64,000 bases of DNA from Macrocybe gigantea (Eukaryota > Basidiomycota > Agaricomycetes > Agaricales > Callistosporiaceae). The notes under the pieces were generated by a model that saw nothing but the letters and a program-made list of their open reading frames with translations, was not told where the DNA came from and did no database searches. Positions 10,998 to 23,099 of this stretch are shown in pieces. Location: positions 213,535 through 277,534 of the forward strand of contig SJRY01000077.1 of the NCBI GenBank assembly GCA_011319805.1. Direction: 5' to 3'. Position numbers and translations under genes: made by a program. Numbering within the stretch: position 1 is the stretch's first letter; every line of letters begins with the position of its first letter.

Positions 10998-12700
10998 CTA
11001 TACACTTTGCTCATGGTGTCCATGGCCACTGACATCCAATAATGTTCGAATTGTAGGCCTTGCCCTGCGATCTCTGCTTTTTGACGCGTACGCTTTGAAT
11101 CTCAGTTCTGATATACTCATCTCGAGCGTCGAGTCGAATTTTTGGTTCGCCTGGCGCATGTGCAGTATGATCCGAGTTGAAAAAACGCTGTGCATGATAC
11201 GCTGGAGGCTAAAAAAAAAGGCAGGATGAGTATCATTCTGGCTTGACGCCGATAGATAAGATAGGAACACCGACATTGTGAGCATAGGCGAAAAGCCGAG
11301 CTGAGAGGTTGTAAGCAGGGTGTCAGTCAGTTCTGCATTACTAATACCAGTAACGATAGGGAATGGGCGTACTCGAGGCTTTAAGGACATCATGGCAATG
11401 TTCGCTATGGAGACGCCTGTGTGTTAGATAGCACAAATGCAGCATGAGAGGACGAAAAATAAGATCAAGGGCTACATAAAGGGACCCACTGAATATGTAG
11501 ATATAATACACGATCCCGTCTCTATAAAGCGTCCATATCATTGGGCCATGTGAATGCCTGTACTTCTTTGCCCAGGCCCAGATCGTCAAAACCAAGACAA
11601 CTGCCATGAAAGCTAGATCAGCGGAACTGTCCAATGATCGGAGGATTGAGAACAACCAACTTGTCTCGCTGAGAAGCAGCAGGATAAAGTTGCCTTCTAC
11701 TGTAGAGCTGAAATCCGCCAGCCAGCATCCTGTAATCGCATCAAACGGCACCTCGGCAACTACGCGAGGAAAGATCTCAGAAACAAAAAAGCCGAGACTC
11801 ATGACTGGGGAGGCTTACATTTGAGCGATATTAGAAAAAGGACGATGCAGATCATCGCGGCGGTGTAAATGGGCTGACGAGAACAGTACATGACGTGAAT
11901 GACAGCTGGACAATGATAAGGGCCTAGCGTCTTACGACGAAAACCACTATCAGAAATACGAGCATTTTTCGCGAGTTGCCCCATAGCGCGAGTGTTCTCA
12001 AAATCAAGATGTCTACAGGGAAGTACAAGAACAATGAATGGATTGAGAAGAGAGTAGAGTGCTGCAAGAAACGTACGCACATCCAGCTGTTCCTATGCCA
12101 CACGCTGTTGAAGCTGTGAAGCGAAATGTCAACGGGCTCGGACGATGTCACGAGGTATTTACGCATTCCTACCATCCGGTATGCGGGAAACGATTGAACA
12201 GAAGCGTCCCTAGAGAGGGGAAGTTGTCGTGAGTTTGGATGTCCCATCACTCGTCCAGTGAGCCCACGCACGCGACGAGAAAGCCCTGGCGTCACTTCAG
12301 CTATTTTACGAAGGGATTGGTGAGCTGTCCATTATGGAACGGAATCTAGTTGTCACATACTATATATCCGCAAAGGAACGTCAAAAAAGGCAGAGTAACG
12401 GGAGAGGAGATAGAGGATTTTGATTGCGCTCCATTTTGTACTCCAAATGAGTTCGACCTAAGTGGAGAATCTTCAAAAGTATGATGCCGAAGACATTCAA
12501 CATGTTGCGGAGTGGACTCACTTCCAGTGCGGACATCAACATCCAGTCGTAGATCTTCATTAAAACACACCTCTGTCAATCACAGACTGCTAGCAATTTC
12601 GGACGCAATCCCACCATCATGGAGAAAGCTGAAACTATCGATATCGTACTTTAAGTCAGTCGACAGCGCATATTACCACAGTGTCAGTAATTTGTAATTT
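10998..12700 (-). CDS. DUF6533-type multi-pass membrane protein, copy 2
   Basis: Tandem paralog of the gene at 8423-10010. KIYDWMLMSALE is followed by a GT-AG intron (GAA|GTGAGT) and VELIWSTKWSAIKILYLLSR. Later exons give hydrophobic helices across 12300-11400, and the C-terminus reads SQLGFSPMLTM, LQRIMHSVFSTRIILHMRQAN and EMSISELRFKAY, ending at about 10998. Spacing between the two copies is about 2.6 kb and the flanking tail gene is duplicated too, so the unit of duplication is larger than the gene. The first exon is uncertain. Confidence 0.7.
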
Positions 12701-12744
12701 ATCACCTTCTATGTACTGGAGGACAAATTACATTCATAAAGAGT

Positions 12745-13460
12745 GTGAGAGTTACCGTTGACGCACCTTTGTGATGGCTTGCAGTCTGATTATTTCGTAC
12801 AATGGATCCATGGCGGGACGATCGCGGAGGAGATGTTTGCTTGAAGGGTCGTGGAAATGGATAGGACGTAATATAGGTTCGAAGCCTAGAGGCGTCGTGC
12901 GAACTAATTCATGGGTTCCTCTTTTCGTCCGTCCTTGTCTCGACACCAACCTTGGAATGAATGGAGATGCCTTCTGCGATCTGTCAACCATTCGAAAATT
13001 GTCAGCTGTTCTAGGGCTGGATAGGAATAACATACGGCGTATCACCGTCATGCTAAGGTAGAGTCGATCCCAGGTCTCACGGGACCACAGAACTTGTGAA
13101 CCTGTATACGATAGCTGTCAACGTCCATGGGAACCGGGGACAGAACTTGTCGTTTCGGGAAGGTGGTAGAATGGGCACCCGAGCCGATGGTGCTTTGTAG
13201 CTAGTCTTCCTGTACGAGACGACCCCAAATGTTGCCATCAAAGCGAGCATAACGGCCACAAGCGCACTCCCACCAGCATCTGAGTATTAATGCGTCCTCA
13301 GAGCTAATCAGGTCCTTGGATTGATAGATCCATGGGAAAAGATTTTGGAAAGCACCAAATGTCGGCAATGGGCACCGGAAAACTGTCCACGAGAATATGA
13401 CATGTGTAGATGATGAGAGCTGGAAGGTCACTTTCCATATCGTCCCTTGGCTATAATGCA
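12745..13460 (-). CDS. Probable single-pass membrane protein, 3' part only assigned
   Basis: Minus strand. A segment around 13259-13190 reads VAVMLALMATFGVVSYRK, a single hydrophobic helix followed by basic residues. Downstream exons carry a Ser/Arg-rich cytoplasmic-type tail ending near DRPAMDPLYEIIRLQAITK at about 12830-12770. Upstream, 13400-13260 contains a hydrophobic stretch with FSWTVF. Organisation (ectodomain, helix, disordered tail) is common for uncharacterised basidiomycete membrane proteins. Exon structure and start were not resolved. Confidence 0.35.
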
Positions 13461-13499
13461 ATGGTGGCTATCGGTGAATCGCGCCTGGGGATTCAAATG

Positions 13500-14342
13500 G
13501 AGCTCGGTTTGCTGGTGCGTCATGCCATGATATGCTCCGAAATCCGTTTGAGAGATATGACGCCAAAATTAGATGTAGTATGGGACAGTATTGTGGAGGG
13601 TTATTGTGATTATTGTGTGAGGCTGTGGTAATGATCTGCGCCCACGCCTCTGCTGATACATCGAACCCAGGACTATGTCCACTTGCCATTCGACGTCGTT
13701 ATGACTCGTTATCGCCGAACGAGACAGAAATAATCAAGTTTTCTTTTTCATTTTCGGCATGCGCCGAGCAAATCCAGTTCAAACATTGTCACAACACTCG
13801 CAAGACATGTCTAATCCCCCCATGTAAGGCATAGAATACCAAAAATATTCCAAAGCGCAATTTCAGCATCCCGGCTTATATCCACCTCCAGCTACACAAT
13901 CGCAGGCAAATGTTTGCCTTAGCGGAGATCCGCTCGGGCTCATTTAGCCGCTGCTCGACATGGACGAGTTTGTACAAGGAAATCAACTTGCGTTGGATGC
14001 TCTTTACAATGATTCAACCATTATTTGGGTAATACAGTATGTTAGTTGAGAAGGCTGAGCTTTATCGTTCTCGTCTTAGGATGCACCGACTTCTATTATT
14101 TCACCTACAGCTTGCGGTTCTTGCAAGCCATAAATGCCAGCCCGAACTGACACCGCACCCGAGCGACCTGCACCGAAACCGTTCTTGGCGCCACGACTTC
14201 CGCCGTTTCTCCTCCGGACCAAAAACCTAGCCTTCTCAGGAATGGATAAAGCCCAAGTACTGTCTATATCCTTTCCTACATCTCTGGACTTTGTCCATCA
14301 GCCAAGCTCCTTCGTCACTTCGCGAACCGTTGACATTCCGCC
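13500..14342. other. No confident gene
   Basis: Short overlapping frames only. The last ~250 bases probably contain the promoter and leader of the lectin-type gene starting at 14343. Confidence 0.4.
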
Positions 14343-15625
14343 ATGCAGTTGGTCTTCTCCTTATTTTCGTTCTTGGTACTGCTTCCCTTTGTGGTTGGCC
14401 TCCGGCGTTTCGTTTTCATCAATAACTGCCCCACCGGCTCAACGCTTTTTATTAACAACGGGACCGAAGGTACCATCCAAGGCAGAGGCGGAAGGATCAC
14501 GATGCTTTTGCCGAATGATTTCAGCGGCTACGCCTATATCACGGCTAATGGTGGTAACGCGGTTGGTGAGGGTGCGACCAAAGCAGCCTTCTTCGGCCCC
14601 GTATGTGATCTTTGTCCTTATGCTCATTCTGCATAGCCTTTGATCGCCGTCAATGCTATAGAGCAACTATTACTACATCGTCGTCGATCCTGATAATTTC
14701 AACACTGGCATCAGGATCTCTCCTAGTCGCAGCGCGGTATGAATTATTGCCCCTATTCATAGCACCAGGACTTACAGGTGCCAATAGCACAGTGGATTCT
14801 GTCGAACCCAAACATGCAGGACTGAAACGTGCGGAAACGCGTTCAGATACAAACCGGACATGAGCGCCTTGCCTCCACCCTCGTCGAGTGCCCCTGACCC
14901 GCCTTTATATGCTTGTCCGCCTTCTAGTACAAACTACACCGTAACGTAGGTTCTTCCATATTGGTACAGTTGGCTCGCCAGGGTCTACCAGATCCCTCTA
15001 GTTTCTGCCCGTCCGGCAATTTCCCGCCGCCTACTAGAGCAGTTACGATACACCCTCGTGGAAACAGGAATAAATGTATGGACGTTCGTGGAGGGCGCTT
15101 CGCAAATGGAACCCCAGTCCAGGTGTCAGTCCATTTCTCTTCTGCTCGTCGTCGGACTTTTACACTTCTGGGTCCAGCTGGGATTGCAATGGAACTAGAG
15201 CTCAGAAGTGGATCGTCAAGAGGGGCGTGGTGGCACAAGTCCGTCTCGCAGGCTCGGACTTCTGTTTAGACACGGGATCGAGTAAGCGACTCGAGAATTT
15301 TTCCGAAAAGCTTTGCACTGCTTTTAACCCTGCGCTCTCCTTCAGTGTTTACCACCGGTACGAAGATGAAGATCGCTCCGTGCCAGGCCAATCTCCCTGC
15401 GCAAAGCTGGTTTTACACTAATAGCAACGTATTCGAGCTGTTTTATATTCGAAGTACGTCATTTCCTCTTTCGCAGCGCGCTGCATTTTCTCATTATACG
15501 TTCACGGCATTGCAGACAAATGCCTCGACTTGACAAACGGCAGCCTTCGCAACGGAAACCGGATCCAGATTGCAAATTGTGTTACCGGTAGCATAAATCA
15601 AAGGTTCTCTACAAGAATGGCTTAG
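14343..15625 (+). CDS. Secreted protein with C-terminal ricin-B-type beta-trefoil, copy 1
   Basis: ATG at 14343 starts a signal peptide (MQLVFSLFSFLVLLPFVVGL). A first domain follows with RRFVFINNCP, GG-ITMLLPNDFSGYAYIT and NGGNAVGEG. Then comes a Cys- and Pro-rich linker, then the beta-trefoil: IHPRGNRNKCMDVRGG, AQKWIVKRG, SDFCLDTGS, PAQSWFY and KCLDLTNGS with QxW-type motifs, ending NQRF and a stop at 15623-15625. Beta-trefoils of this kind usually bind galactose-type sugars; binding here is inferred. One frame break of a single missing base is seen in the linker near 14798. Tandem with copy 2 in the same direction. Confidence 0.75.
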
Positions 15626-15970
15626 CTACCGTAACATCCAGACGTTTTTTCTCAATCTCTGTGAAGATCACATGTTCTTTTACTACAGGACAATTACATG
15701 ATGGATGATAAAGACTTGAGTCTCTACGTTAGCCACCGCTTCTTTTTCTTCAACTTGAGGTTTGGCCAGCCCTCCCTCCAGCCTGGAAGACGTGACGTTT
15801 CGATCGGAACCATCCCTCCTATTGCGCAATCGCCGAGGTACTGGTGACGACGAGAAGGAAAAGGAGTCCTGAATGGCTATTAAAAGTCGGCTATCGACGT
15901 TTAGTGTCCGAGACTGTTCATCTCGCGTCCTTGATATCCCACTCCGACTGGCCAGTCAGCCACTCGTATC
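15626..15970. other. Spacer between the two lectin-type genes
   Basis: About 345 bases; no gene seen. Likely terminator of copy 1 and promoter of copy 2. Confidence 0.4.
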
Positions 15971-17211
15971 ATGTTCTTCCCGCTTATGGCAGCTATCTCT
16001 GTGGCTCCTGCACTTGTCCGCTCGGCGCGCCAATTCGTCATCGTAAATGAATGCCCTACTACATCGACGTTATACATCAACGGAGAGTCACAAGGCACCA
16101 TCGCAGCCAGCGGTGGCACTCTAATGAAGACCGTCGAAAATGGGTTTAGCGGTTTCTTTTACCTGACTGCTAATGGCGGCAACGCCGATGGTTCCGGTAC
16201 AACTCGAGCCGGATTTTTTGGACAGGTCAGTTGGATGGGTGGCGCCATCAACCTCGTGGACTCACGACATTTCAGGATAATTACTATTACATTGTCAAAG
16301 ACCTAAACCATTTTAACACCGGCGTCTCCATCTCGCCGATTAATCGACAGCCGGTTAGTAGTACACGAATCCGTGACCCGCTCAGCTAATGTCTTGCATG
16401 GTAGTCCGATGGGTTTTGCGTCCCCGGAAAGTGTTCGACAGTTTCATGCTCCAACGCCTTCAGTCAGCCGCCAACCGCATTCCCACCTCCATCCTCCAAG
16501 TCTCCGATGGCGCCTCTGTACTCATGCCCCCCGCCAATGGTGCATTTATGATAACGTGAGCACGGACGTTGTCAGCTCTAGACGCGATTAATGGGAATCC
16601 CCCATCCTGACAGGTTTTGCCCCGGAGGGTTCTTCCCGCCGCCCACACCCGTCGCTATCCATCCGAATGGACACAGTAACAAGTGTCTGGACGTTCAAGC
16701 TGCAGACTTTGTCGAGGGAACGATTGTTCAACTGTATGTCGCACCTCTGCCTCAATATCTCTTGCTGTTATAGTAGCTTCGATCTTTCAGCTGGCATTGC
16801 AACGGGTCGCGTGCTCAGAAATGGATCGTCAACCGTGGTGACACCCAGGTCCGGGTGGCGGGAACGAATCTTTGTCTAGATGCAGGCTCACGCAAGTTTT
16901 CACCTTTTTGCGAACAACTCACTGGTTAAGACGAGACTGATTTATCAGATCCCGGAGATGGCGTAGGAATGAAGATATGGAAGTGTATCAATAACCTTCC
17001 TGCTCAATCCTGGTATTACACTGATGACAATAGGATAGCACTGAAAAAGAAAGGTGATACGGCCTCATTTATGCGAAATAATTTCACAAATTAAATACTA
17101 CATTCATTAGGCCAATGTCTTGACTTGCGGAATGGCGGGCTAGTGTTCGGGAACAAAGTGCAAACTTGGAAGTGTACAACTGAGAACACAAATCAGATTT
17201 GGACACTCTGA
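15971..17211 (+). CDS. Secreted protein with C-terminal ricin-B-type beta-trefoil, copy 2
   Basis: ATG at 15971 with a hydrophobic leader (MFFPLMAAISVAPALVRS). The first domain mirrors copy 1: RQFVIVNECPTTSTLYING, GGTLMKTVENGFSGFFYLT and NGGNADGSGTTRAGFFGQ. The Cys/Pro linker (FCVPGKCSTVSC) leads to a beta-trefoil with IHPNGHSNKCLDVQA, AQKWIVNRG, TNLCLDAGS, PAQSWYY, GQCLDLRNGG and final NQIWTL, stop at 17209-17211. Four or more short introns. A single missing base near 16547 (in a TTT run) would restore the linker frame. The N-terminal domain fused to the trefoil is shared by the pair and I do not recognise it. Confidence 0.78.
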
Positions 17212-17434
17212 CGTTGTCTCAAGAACGGAGACTTTGCAGGGCTATTCATTTTGTCTTAGCCTTTCAACAGCATTTGCATATCCACGTATTTAATATATAT
17301 CTACTTTCAAAAAGAAAAATTGGTCGCATACGATTATAATCGAATGAAGATCAGCGAAGTGGCTTTTCCCGCAAATCTTGGCTTCTGTTGCTGCATCGAT
17401 TCAGTTTCCTTTCGGCCGGCTTCGCTTTCGAAAT

Positions 17435-18323
17435 CTATCCGTATCCGCTTTCATGAAGCTGAGCAGCGAGATACAGACTAATAGGTTGTGCTCGTTCCCA
17501 AAACTCCGGCCACCACTGTAGCACAGATATTTCTTCCTCTTCCGACAGTGTGGCGATATTTTCTTCATGAAGATAGGCATCGTGCAGGGCGCGTAGTGCG
17601 GCAAACGTGTCGAATACCTCCTTCACTTTTCTGTCTGCCTCGGGAGCGCGAAGAGGCGAAGTTTCAGGGATGGAAGATAATACGTGGACGACAGCAACGC
17701 AGATATTTGCTACAGCGCGTCGAGCGCGGCCGATGTCGGACGTTGAACTAGACGAGGAGGTGTGAAAATCCTGGAGGGTGGTATGACAAGTGTAGACGTC
17801 ATTGCTGGCATTAACCAGTACACGATTAATGACTCACAAGAAGGAATTGACTGGCCTGCTCCTCGCTCATCGGCCTCCCTAGGTAGAGGAATATCTGGTA
17901 CAGGAGCGAATACGATCTGCGGAGTCTGTCTGCATGATCAACAGGAATCATAAGAAGCCAGGGTGCCGAAGCGGTATTCTCTAGGGCAGCAAGCCGCATC
18001 TCGGTAAGTTCCTTTGGTTCCTGGAATTCCTCGTTCTCCTCCTTTGCTTCAGAGGACGACGAGTAATGGCGGCTGTTTTGGACCACGGAGGTACGAACAA
18101 GAGTTTCCAGCTGCCGTGCAGGAGAAACGAGACGCTTCGTGCTGTGGAGCAACGCGGTATTCATCACAGCATTACGAGCACTCAACTGGGTGGTACAATC
18201 ATAACTTGGCCAATCAGAAGAACTTGTAGAGCGCACCTGTCTGAATGACGCAGAAAGACTGGTCTTTCGAACACTTCTGATTGAAATGCCGCGAGTACCG
18301 GTAATTAGCCCCTTCACAAGCAT
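17435..18323 (-). CDS. Hypothetical protein, possibly mitochondrial
   Basis: Two exons, 17838-18323 and 17435-17770, phases fit, 273 residues. The ATG at 18323 gives MLVKGLITGTRGISIRSVRK, a basic, acid-free N-terminus rich in Ser and Arg that could act as a mitochondrial targeting sequence (inference). An acidic Ser-rich stretch follows (SSSSEAKEENEEF), then helical segments and a C-terminal half with ALHDAYLHEENIATLSEEEE and LQWWPEFWERAQP. No known domain recognised. The intron has GTGAGT donor and CTCCAG acceptor. Confidence 0.6.
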
Positions 18324-19579
18324 GGCAGAAACATTGAAAGACTGAGCACACGCTCGCGGTTGCAAGCACACCACGATGGATTTTCAGGCGCAGGGAAACA
18401 AAAACACTGCCACCGAAATTGATTTCACCAAGCATCTCCACAACTGCGAAGACCTTGTGGTGCCGAGTCCGACAGTTCTACGCTTATAACTATATTTCTT
18501 CCTTAACGACGATGTCTCTGTGGAATATGTTCATTACTAGTATGGTTGGCATTAGGCGTCTTACTACATCACGATTTCGGAACTTCCGCCTAGCTGTTGT
18601 CTCATATCCAATCTAGACGGGGTTGTATCTATTATATAGGTCTCTGAACCTCGGCTTTGAAATTGGTCCTATTGACTGTTAGTCACATGAAACTTGAGGC
18701 GCCGACTTCTCTCACTCGTCCTGAGAGCTATTTAGTGGAGAGGCATGGCGTAGTCACTGCCTTTGCGTATTTCTGCTATGCTGGAGCCGAATATGCACCG
18801 TACCACTAATTTCAATAGATGTTCGATAAACCTCACTTGGCCTATGATGAACCGTGTGGTAACCATTTCTCAAGTACTGCGGACATGCTTTTCTCTCAAG
18901 CCGAACCTAGCTGAGCCAATTCCACCGTGGTAAAGTCCCGAAGCCCGCCAAGCGCCGAACAGGCAGAGAGATGCTGTCTTGCTAAGCTGAAATAGTTGTA
19001 GGTCCTGTTGCTTCCCGTCTGTTCGGGAGTAGAGCATTGATATGTCGCCAAGAATTGCCCAGGTCGTCAAATGGATGGCTCTAGGCTGTGTGGGTATCGC
19101 CACACCACGCCATATCCGGTTAACATCTATACACCGCCTCTCAGTCTTCCGTACATGCTACCGCTCGTGCACAGTGTATGCTCACTGCACCACGGTCCGA
19201 CATTTGGCCTGTTCAGTCAGAAGGATAGTTCTGACCGTCTGGATCAATCCGAATGGCATTTATAGAGGCTCGGGCAGGACAAGGTACGTGGAATCGACTT
19301 CCGTTGCTATTGACCCACTGATCTCCGTCGACAAGTGGACTGCCTTTCCACTGCTCGACCTCTAGTTCCATCGCATCTCAAGGCGTCGATTAGCAGCTTT
19401 GCAATTCTTCACCTCACCAGATCAAACTTCTTGACAACGTCACAATTTGCGTACGCCGGATCCAGAATTCTATTATAAATACCATAACCCCGTCCCAGTA
19501 AGTCCTTCGAGCTTTGACTCGGGAATCGTGCTTTCCATCCTCTTACCTCTTTTCCAGGCCAATCTTTACACGAAAAGAA
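18324..19579. other. Intergenic region with promoter of the next gene
   Basis: No supported gene. TATAAATA at 19474-19481 lies about 100 bases before the ATG at 19580; a CT-rich tract follows it. Confidence 0.5.
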
Positions 19580-20463
19580 ATGACGGAATATGACTACTCC
19601 CCCGAAGCCTATGAGCGTCACATCCGGAAGATGGAAGGCATCTCTCGATGGGTAGAACGCACAGAACGGTGCAGAGAAGAGTTCTCTGATCCAGCGTTAC
19701 TCATTTACCCTGATGACCCGGACGACGCTCCTCCATCGTCCTCTCGATTCTCCTCACGGCGTCGTATGCTTCGTAAACCTCCTCCACCGTCTCTCTACAT
19801 TCCTCCATATGATAGCGATAGTAGCGGTCTAGGTGGTCATCCATTCTTTGGTGCGCAATCTCTCTTTGTGCATGCCCCTGCTCTACCTCTTCCCTCCCCA
19901 CCTCCGCCGAGTCGTGAGCAGACTTTGAGCTCATCCGTGACGCCTCCACACCTTTTCTCCTCACCTGCGCCGTCTTTGACTTCTGCAACATCATACAATT
20001 CTTTTATTTATGCTGAAGGTCCTAACTGTCCAGGTCCTTCCCCATTCCACGCGAACTTCAATTCTCACCGTTCCCCGATGCCTTCTCCGATCTATTCCGC
20101 GCCACCTGGAGGCATGCCTCAGCCTTATGGGATGCCAGGCTATTCGTTCCCACATCCTCAGAGCGGTCTGCTCACGCCGCAGCCTCCTCCTGCACGTAAT
20201 GGCAGGCGCCACATGCGTCATCGCAGTCGCTCTCAGCACCGCCCAAGCAACTCCGTGGGCTATGCCCTCCCTGGATACGTCTACCAGCCGCCTCTTCTAT
20301 CTCCACTGACTCACTATCCGGGATCGAATACCACTGGTGGCAATTTCATGGTGTTGCCTCCACGTAACGTGAAACATACTTCACCATATCTGGTATGTCG
20401 TTTCCCAAGAAACCTATCTGCGTTAGGCTTACCATGTTCAAATTATATGCACAGTACGTCTAG
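19580..20463 (+). CDS. Pro/Tyr/Ser-rich hypothetical protein, MTEYDYSPEAYER family, copy 1
   Basis: ATG at 19580. The N-terminus MTEYDYSPEAYERHIRKM and RWVERTE is shared with the gene at 36527, followed by about 230 residues of Pro-, Ser- and Tyr-rich low complexity (SPAPSLTS, MPQPYGMPGYSFP, RHMRHRSRSQHRP). Exon 1 ends at 20392 (GTATGT donor); the simplest acceptor (20454) gives a stop at 20461-20463, so the last residues are uncertain because the sister protein ends in an Arg/Ser-rich tail. The short conserved N-terminus on a disordered body suggests a scaffold or RNA-associated protein, but function is unknown. Confidence 0.65.
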
Positions 20464-20524
20464 GGCGGTCTAGGTCGATCCGCCCCGTCAAGTTCCTCCT
20501 GCACATAATGTACCACATGCTCTA

Positions 20525-21217
20525 ATGGATTTCGTTGTTTCCGCCCATGGACGATTTACAATGGCTACTTCGTTTCATCCATTCCACTACCTTAGCTGCT
20601 TCTTCGCGTTCGAAGATCATAATCCGGACTCAAATACTAAACCAGCGAGTTATATACTATGCATCGCTTTCGTGGCACTCATCGGCCTGAATTCGGGCGA
20701 TAGAGATCCACCTCTCCAGACAACATCTGTACGAATTTGGAGTATGATGGTTTCTGCGGAGCTCATTATGTGCTTGGACCCTTCTGTAGCGTTATTTCTC
20801 GGCGTAGTACGTCTGGGGCGGAGTACATCTCAACGTAGAGTGCATGTCAAAATAGAAGGGATTATTGCTTGGAGGTATGATACGTTGAACTCTAGGGGAA
20901 GGAGGGGAAATTTCAATTGGAATAACAACCATTCCGGTTTCGCCCCCTGCGCAGTATGCTATGGATTTTGCCGTTGCTCGGACATGATAGCAAATTGCTC
21001 TCGTCATGCTATGCGTTCTTTCCACGATGAGTCTAGCTGGAGCGTTCGTAAGGTCCGCGGCGTAGAAACTGTTCCGCCAGACGACCTCGACACTGGGAAA
21101 GTACTAGTTAAATCATTGATGGGCGATTCCGCAAGCATCGAGCTTAGGGTTAGGCAGAGTTGCAGTGGGGCCCTTCACTTGGGACGGTTATTTCATCAAG
21201 TGCCGCTCGCAGAATGA
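20525..21217 (+). CDS. Open frame of 230 codons, doubtful
   Basis: A continuous frame starting with ATG, without introns, which is atypical for this window. No domain, repeat or signal peptide recognised. It could be coding or chance. The rest of 20464-21682 shows nothing else. Confidence 0.2.
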   Translation: MDFVVSAHGRFTMATSFHPFHYLSCFFAFEDHNPDSNTKPASYILCIAFVALIGLNSGDRDPPLQTTSVRIWSMMVSAELIMCLDPSVALFLGVVRLGRSTSQRRVHVKIEGIIAWRYDTLNSRGRRGNFNWNNNHSGFAPCAVCYGFCRCSDMIANCSRHAMRSFHDESSWSVRKVRGVETVPPDDLDTGKVLVKSLMGDSASIELRVRQSCSGALHLGRLFHQVPLAE

Positions 21218-21682
21218 CATCGATGCACAGGCTTGTGCTCTAGGAGCATTTCGTCAATTTCTGCTCGACCCTTCCTATGTCCTGGGGTGAGGAGAGCCTT
21301 TGTCGCTCGTACGATCTTGCTTTGCCTGGGTGGGGTGTGGGAGCAGAGAAAGGTCTATCTCAACACTAAGTGTTCAGCGCTATATTCCAGTTTGATTTGG
21401 TGATGTTAGCACGTCTCGGTGTGAATGGCACACATAAATTAACTCGCGGTTCAGGTTCAGACATATCCTGGTGGCGTACTCAGCTTTAGGTGAGGAGCTT
21501 TCTTGGTCGACGAGACATTGAAAGATATGGATGATAGAGTTAAAATGAGCCATCAGTACCTCCGTGCAAGGCCCCAATTTCCGCAAGGAGGGAATGATTA
21601 AAAGCACAATGGACCATAGACGCCAGGAGATTGAATTCGAATACCATGATGTCAACGAAAAATGAGGAATCAAGATGTTCAA

Positions 21683-23099
21683 TCACAGGCATTGGTAATA
21701 ATAATCTTCAAAGCAGATCGTGAACTTCACTATCTGCGGTGATCGTATTGAATCTGACTCTTACCATTAACCACGGTGCAGGTGTACGGCGCGACGCTAA
21801 AAGACGAGGTAAGCCAGAAACGATTGTGAAATATCGTCGAACATACCATCCTGTTGGACCCGTATAGCCGATGCCGCCGCATTGGCCATAATGAGCAACC
21901 GTGCCAGACGAAGGAGTCGTGCTTGGAGCGCTGGAGGTACTAGATGAGGTAGGTGGAGCAGACGTAGCCTGTTACACCATAGACTGTTACTAAATATTCG
22001 AGCGGACTTAGGAAACTTGCAACCCACAGTACTTCCGTAGAGCGGTGGGCCGGGAATAGGGTACGTCTATCCTCGAGTACGAATATTTAGTTCAACAGTG
22101 ACGAAGGGTGTGAGTGATGTACCGTCTGTGTTTGCGCCGCGTTGGAGTAAACGTCGATGGTCACTGGAACGTATATGATGAAGGGATTTCGAGCGGCCAT
22201 ATATATATAAGAGACTTACATCCAGGATCGCTGTTGGAGTATGCTCCAGGGAACGATACTAACTGAGAATTGGTAGGCGCTAAGGATCCACCGCCAGTGA
22301 TTTGAACTTGGGCACACTCGGGATAGATTTGCTGGAAAAATGTGTGGGGATGCAATACAGATGTTCTTCAAGATAAGATAACGCACAGCGGGTAATGAAT
22401 GGAGCGCGATGGTTTCGAATCGGATTAAATAGTTGCCGCTAGGCACGGTGCTGGGAATGGTAGTAGTCCAGGACGAGTTCTGAGCGATCATTTTCCCGCT
22501 TCCCCAGGTGCCAGAAAATACGGTTCCCGAAAGGAGACCCGCCTGGTCGATTTTGAACTGCGAGACCGTGAGATATCAGTTGACTATGTACAGGAGGCCA
22601 GAAAATACCAACCCATTTGAGAGTGTTGGCGTTTACACCCGTGCATGTAGATCCAGGGCATTGAGCTAAATAAACGAGCTACGAAAGGTCTAAGGACTGC
22701 CTGAATGCTGAGTTCGGAGAGGAATATTCACCATGGGCCCGATGTTGTGAGGCCACACTTGGTTCCAGTATGCGGTGATCGCGGAGCCGGCGGCGACGGT
22801 AGCCGTGAGCTGAAGGGCTCCAGAGTTGCCGTCGTCATTGCAGGCGACGGTCGGGTCCACGGCGTTTGTGATGGGATTGCTGGCGGGTATGACAAATCAG
22901 TAAAGGGCAAGGCAGAATGTCTTTGGATTACTAACTATGTGGACCAAGGCCTTTGGATGCTGGTCTGCCCGACTGGGCTGTTGTACGGCTGCCAGCCGTT
23001 GTACCAATTGCCCGCGTTGGCATACGCGAGCACGCCGCCGTGGGCCAGAGCTCCTGGGAGCAGCGCCAGAGCAGCAACCGAGGCAAGCTGGTAGAGCAT
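21683..23099 (-). CDS. AA9 lytic polysaccharide monooxygenase with C-terminal CBM1
   Basis: Ten exons on the minus strand: 22936-23099, 22732-22879, 22613-22678, 22387-22557, 22220-22331, 22123-22163, 22028-22066, 21847-21968, 21765-21796 and 21683-21705. They total 918 nt, 305 residues, all phases consistent. A signal peptide ends in LLPGALA, leaving His1 of [20 protein letters not shown] as the N-terminal copper ligand. The second ligand is the His in WPHNIGPM; the axial Tyr is in [11 protein letters not shown] Ser/Thr linker leads to a CBM1 ([24 protein letters not shown]). The enzyme oxidatively cleaves cellulose or related glucans outside the cell. CATAAAAG lies about 85 bases upstream. 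No broken frame. Confidence 0.95.
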
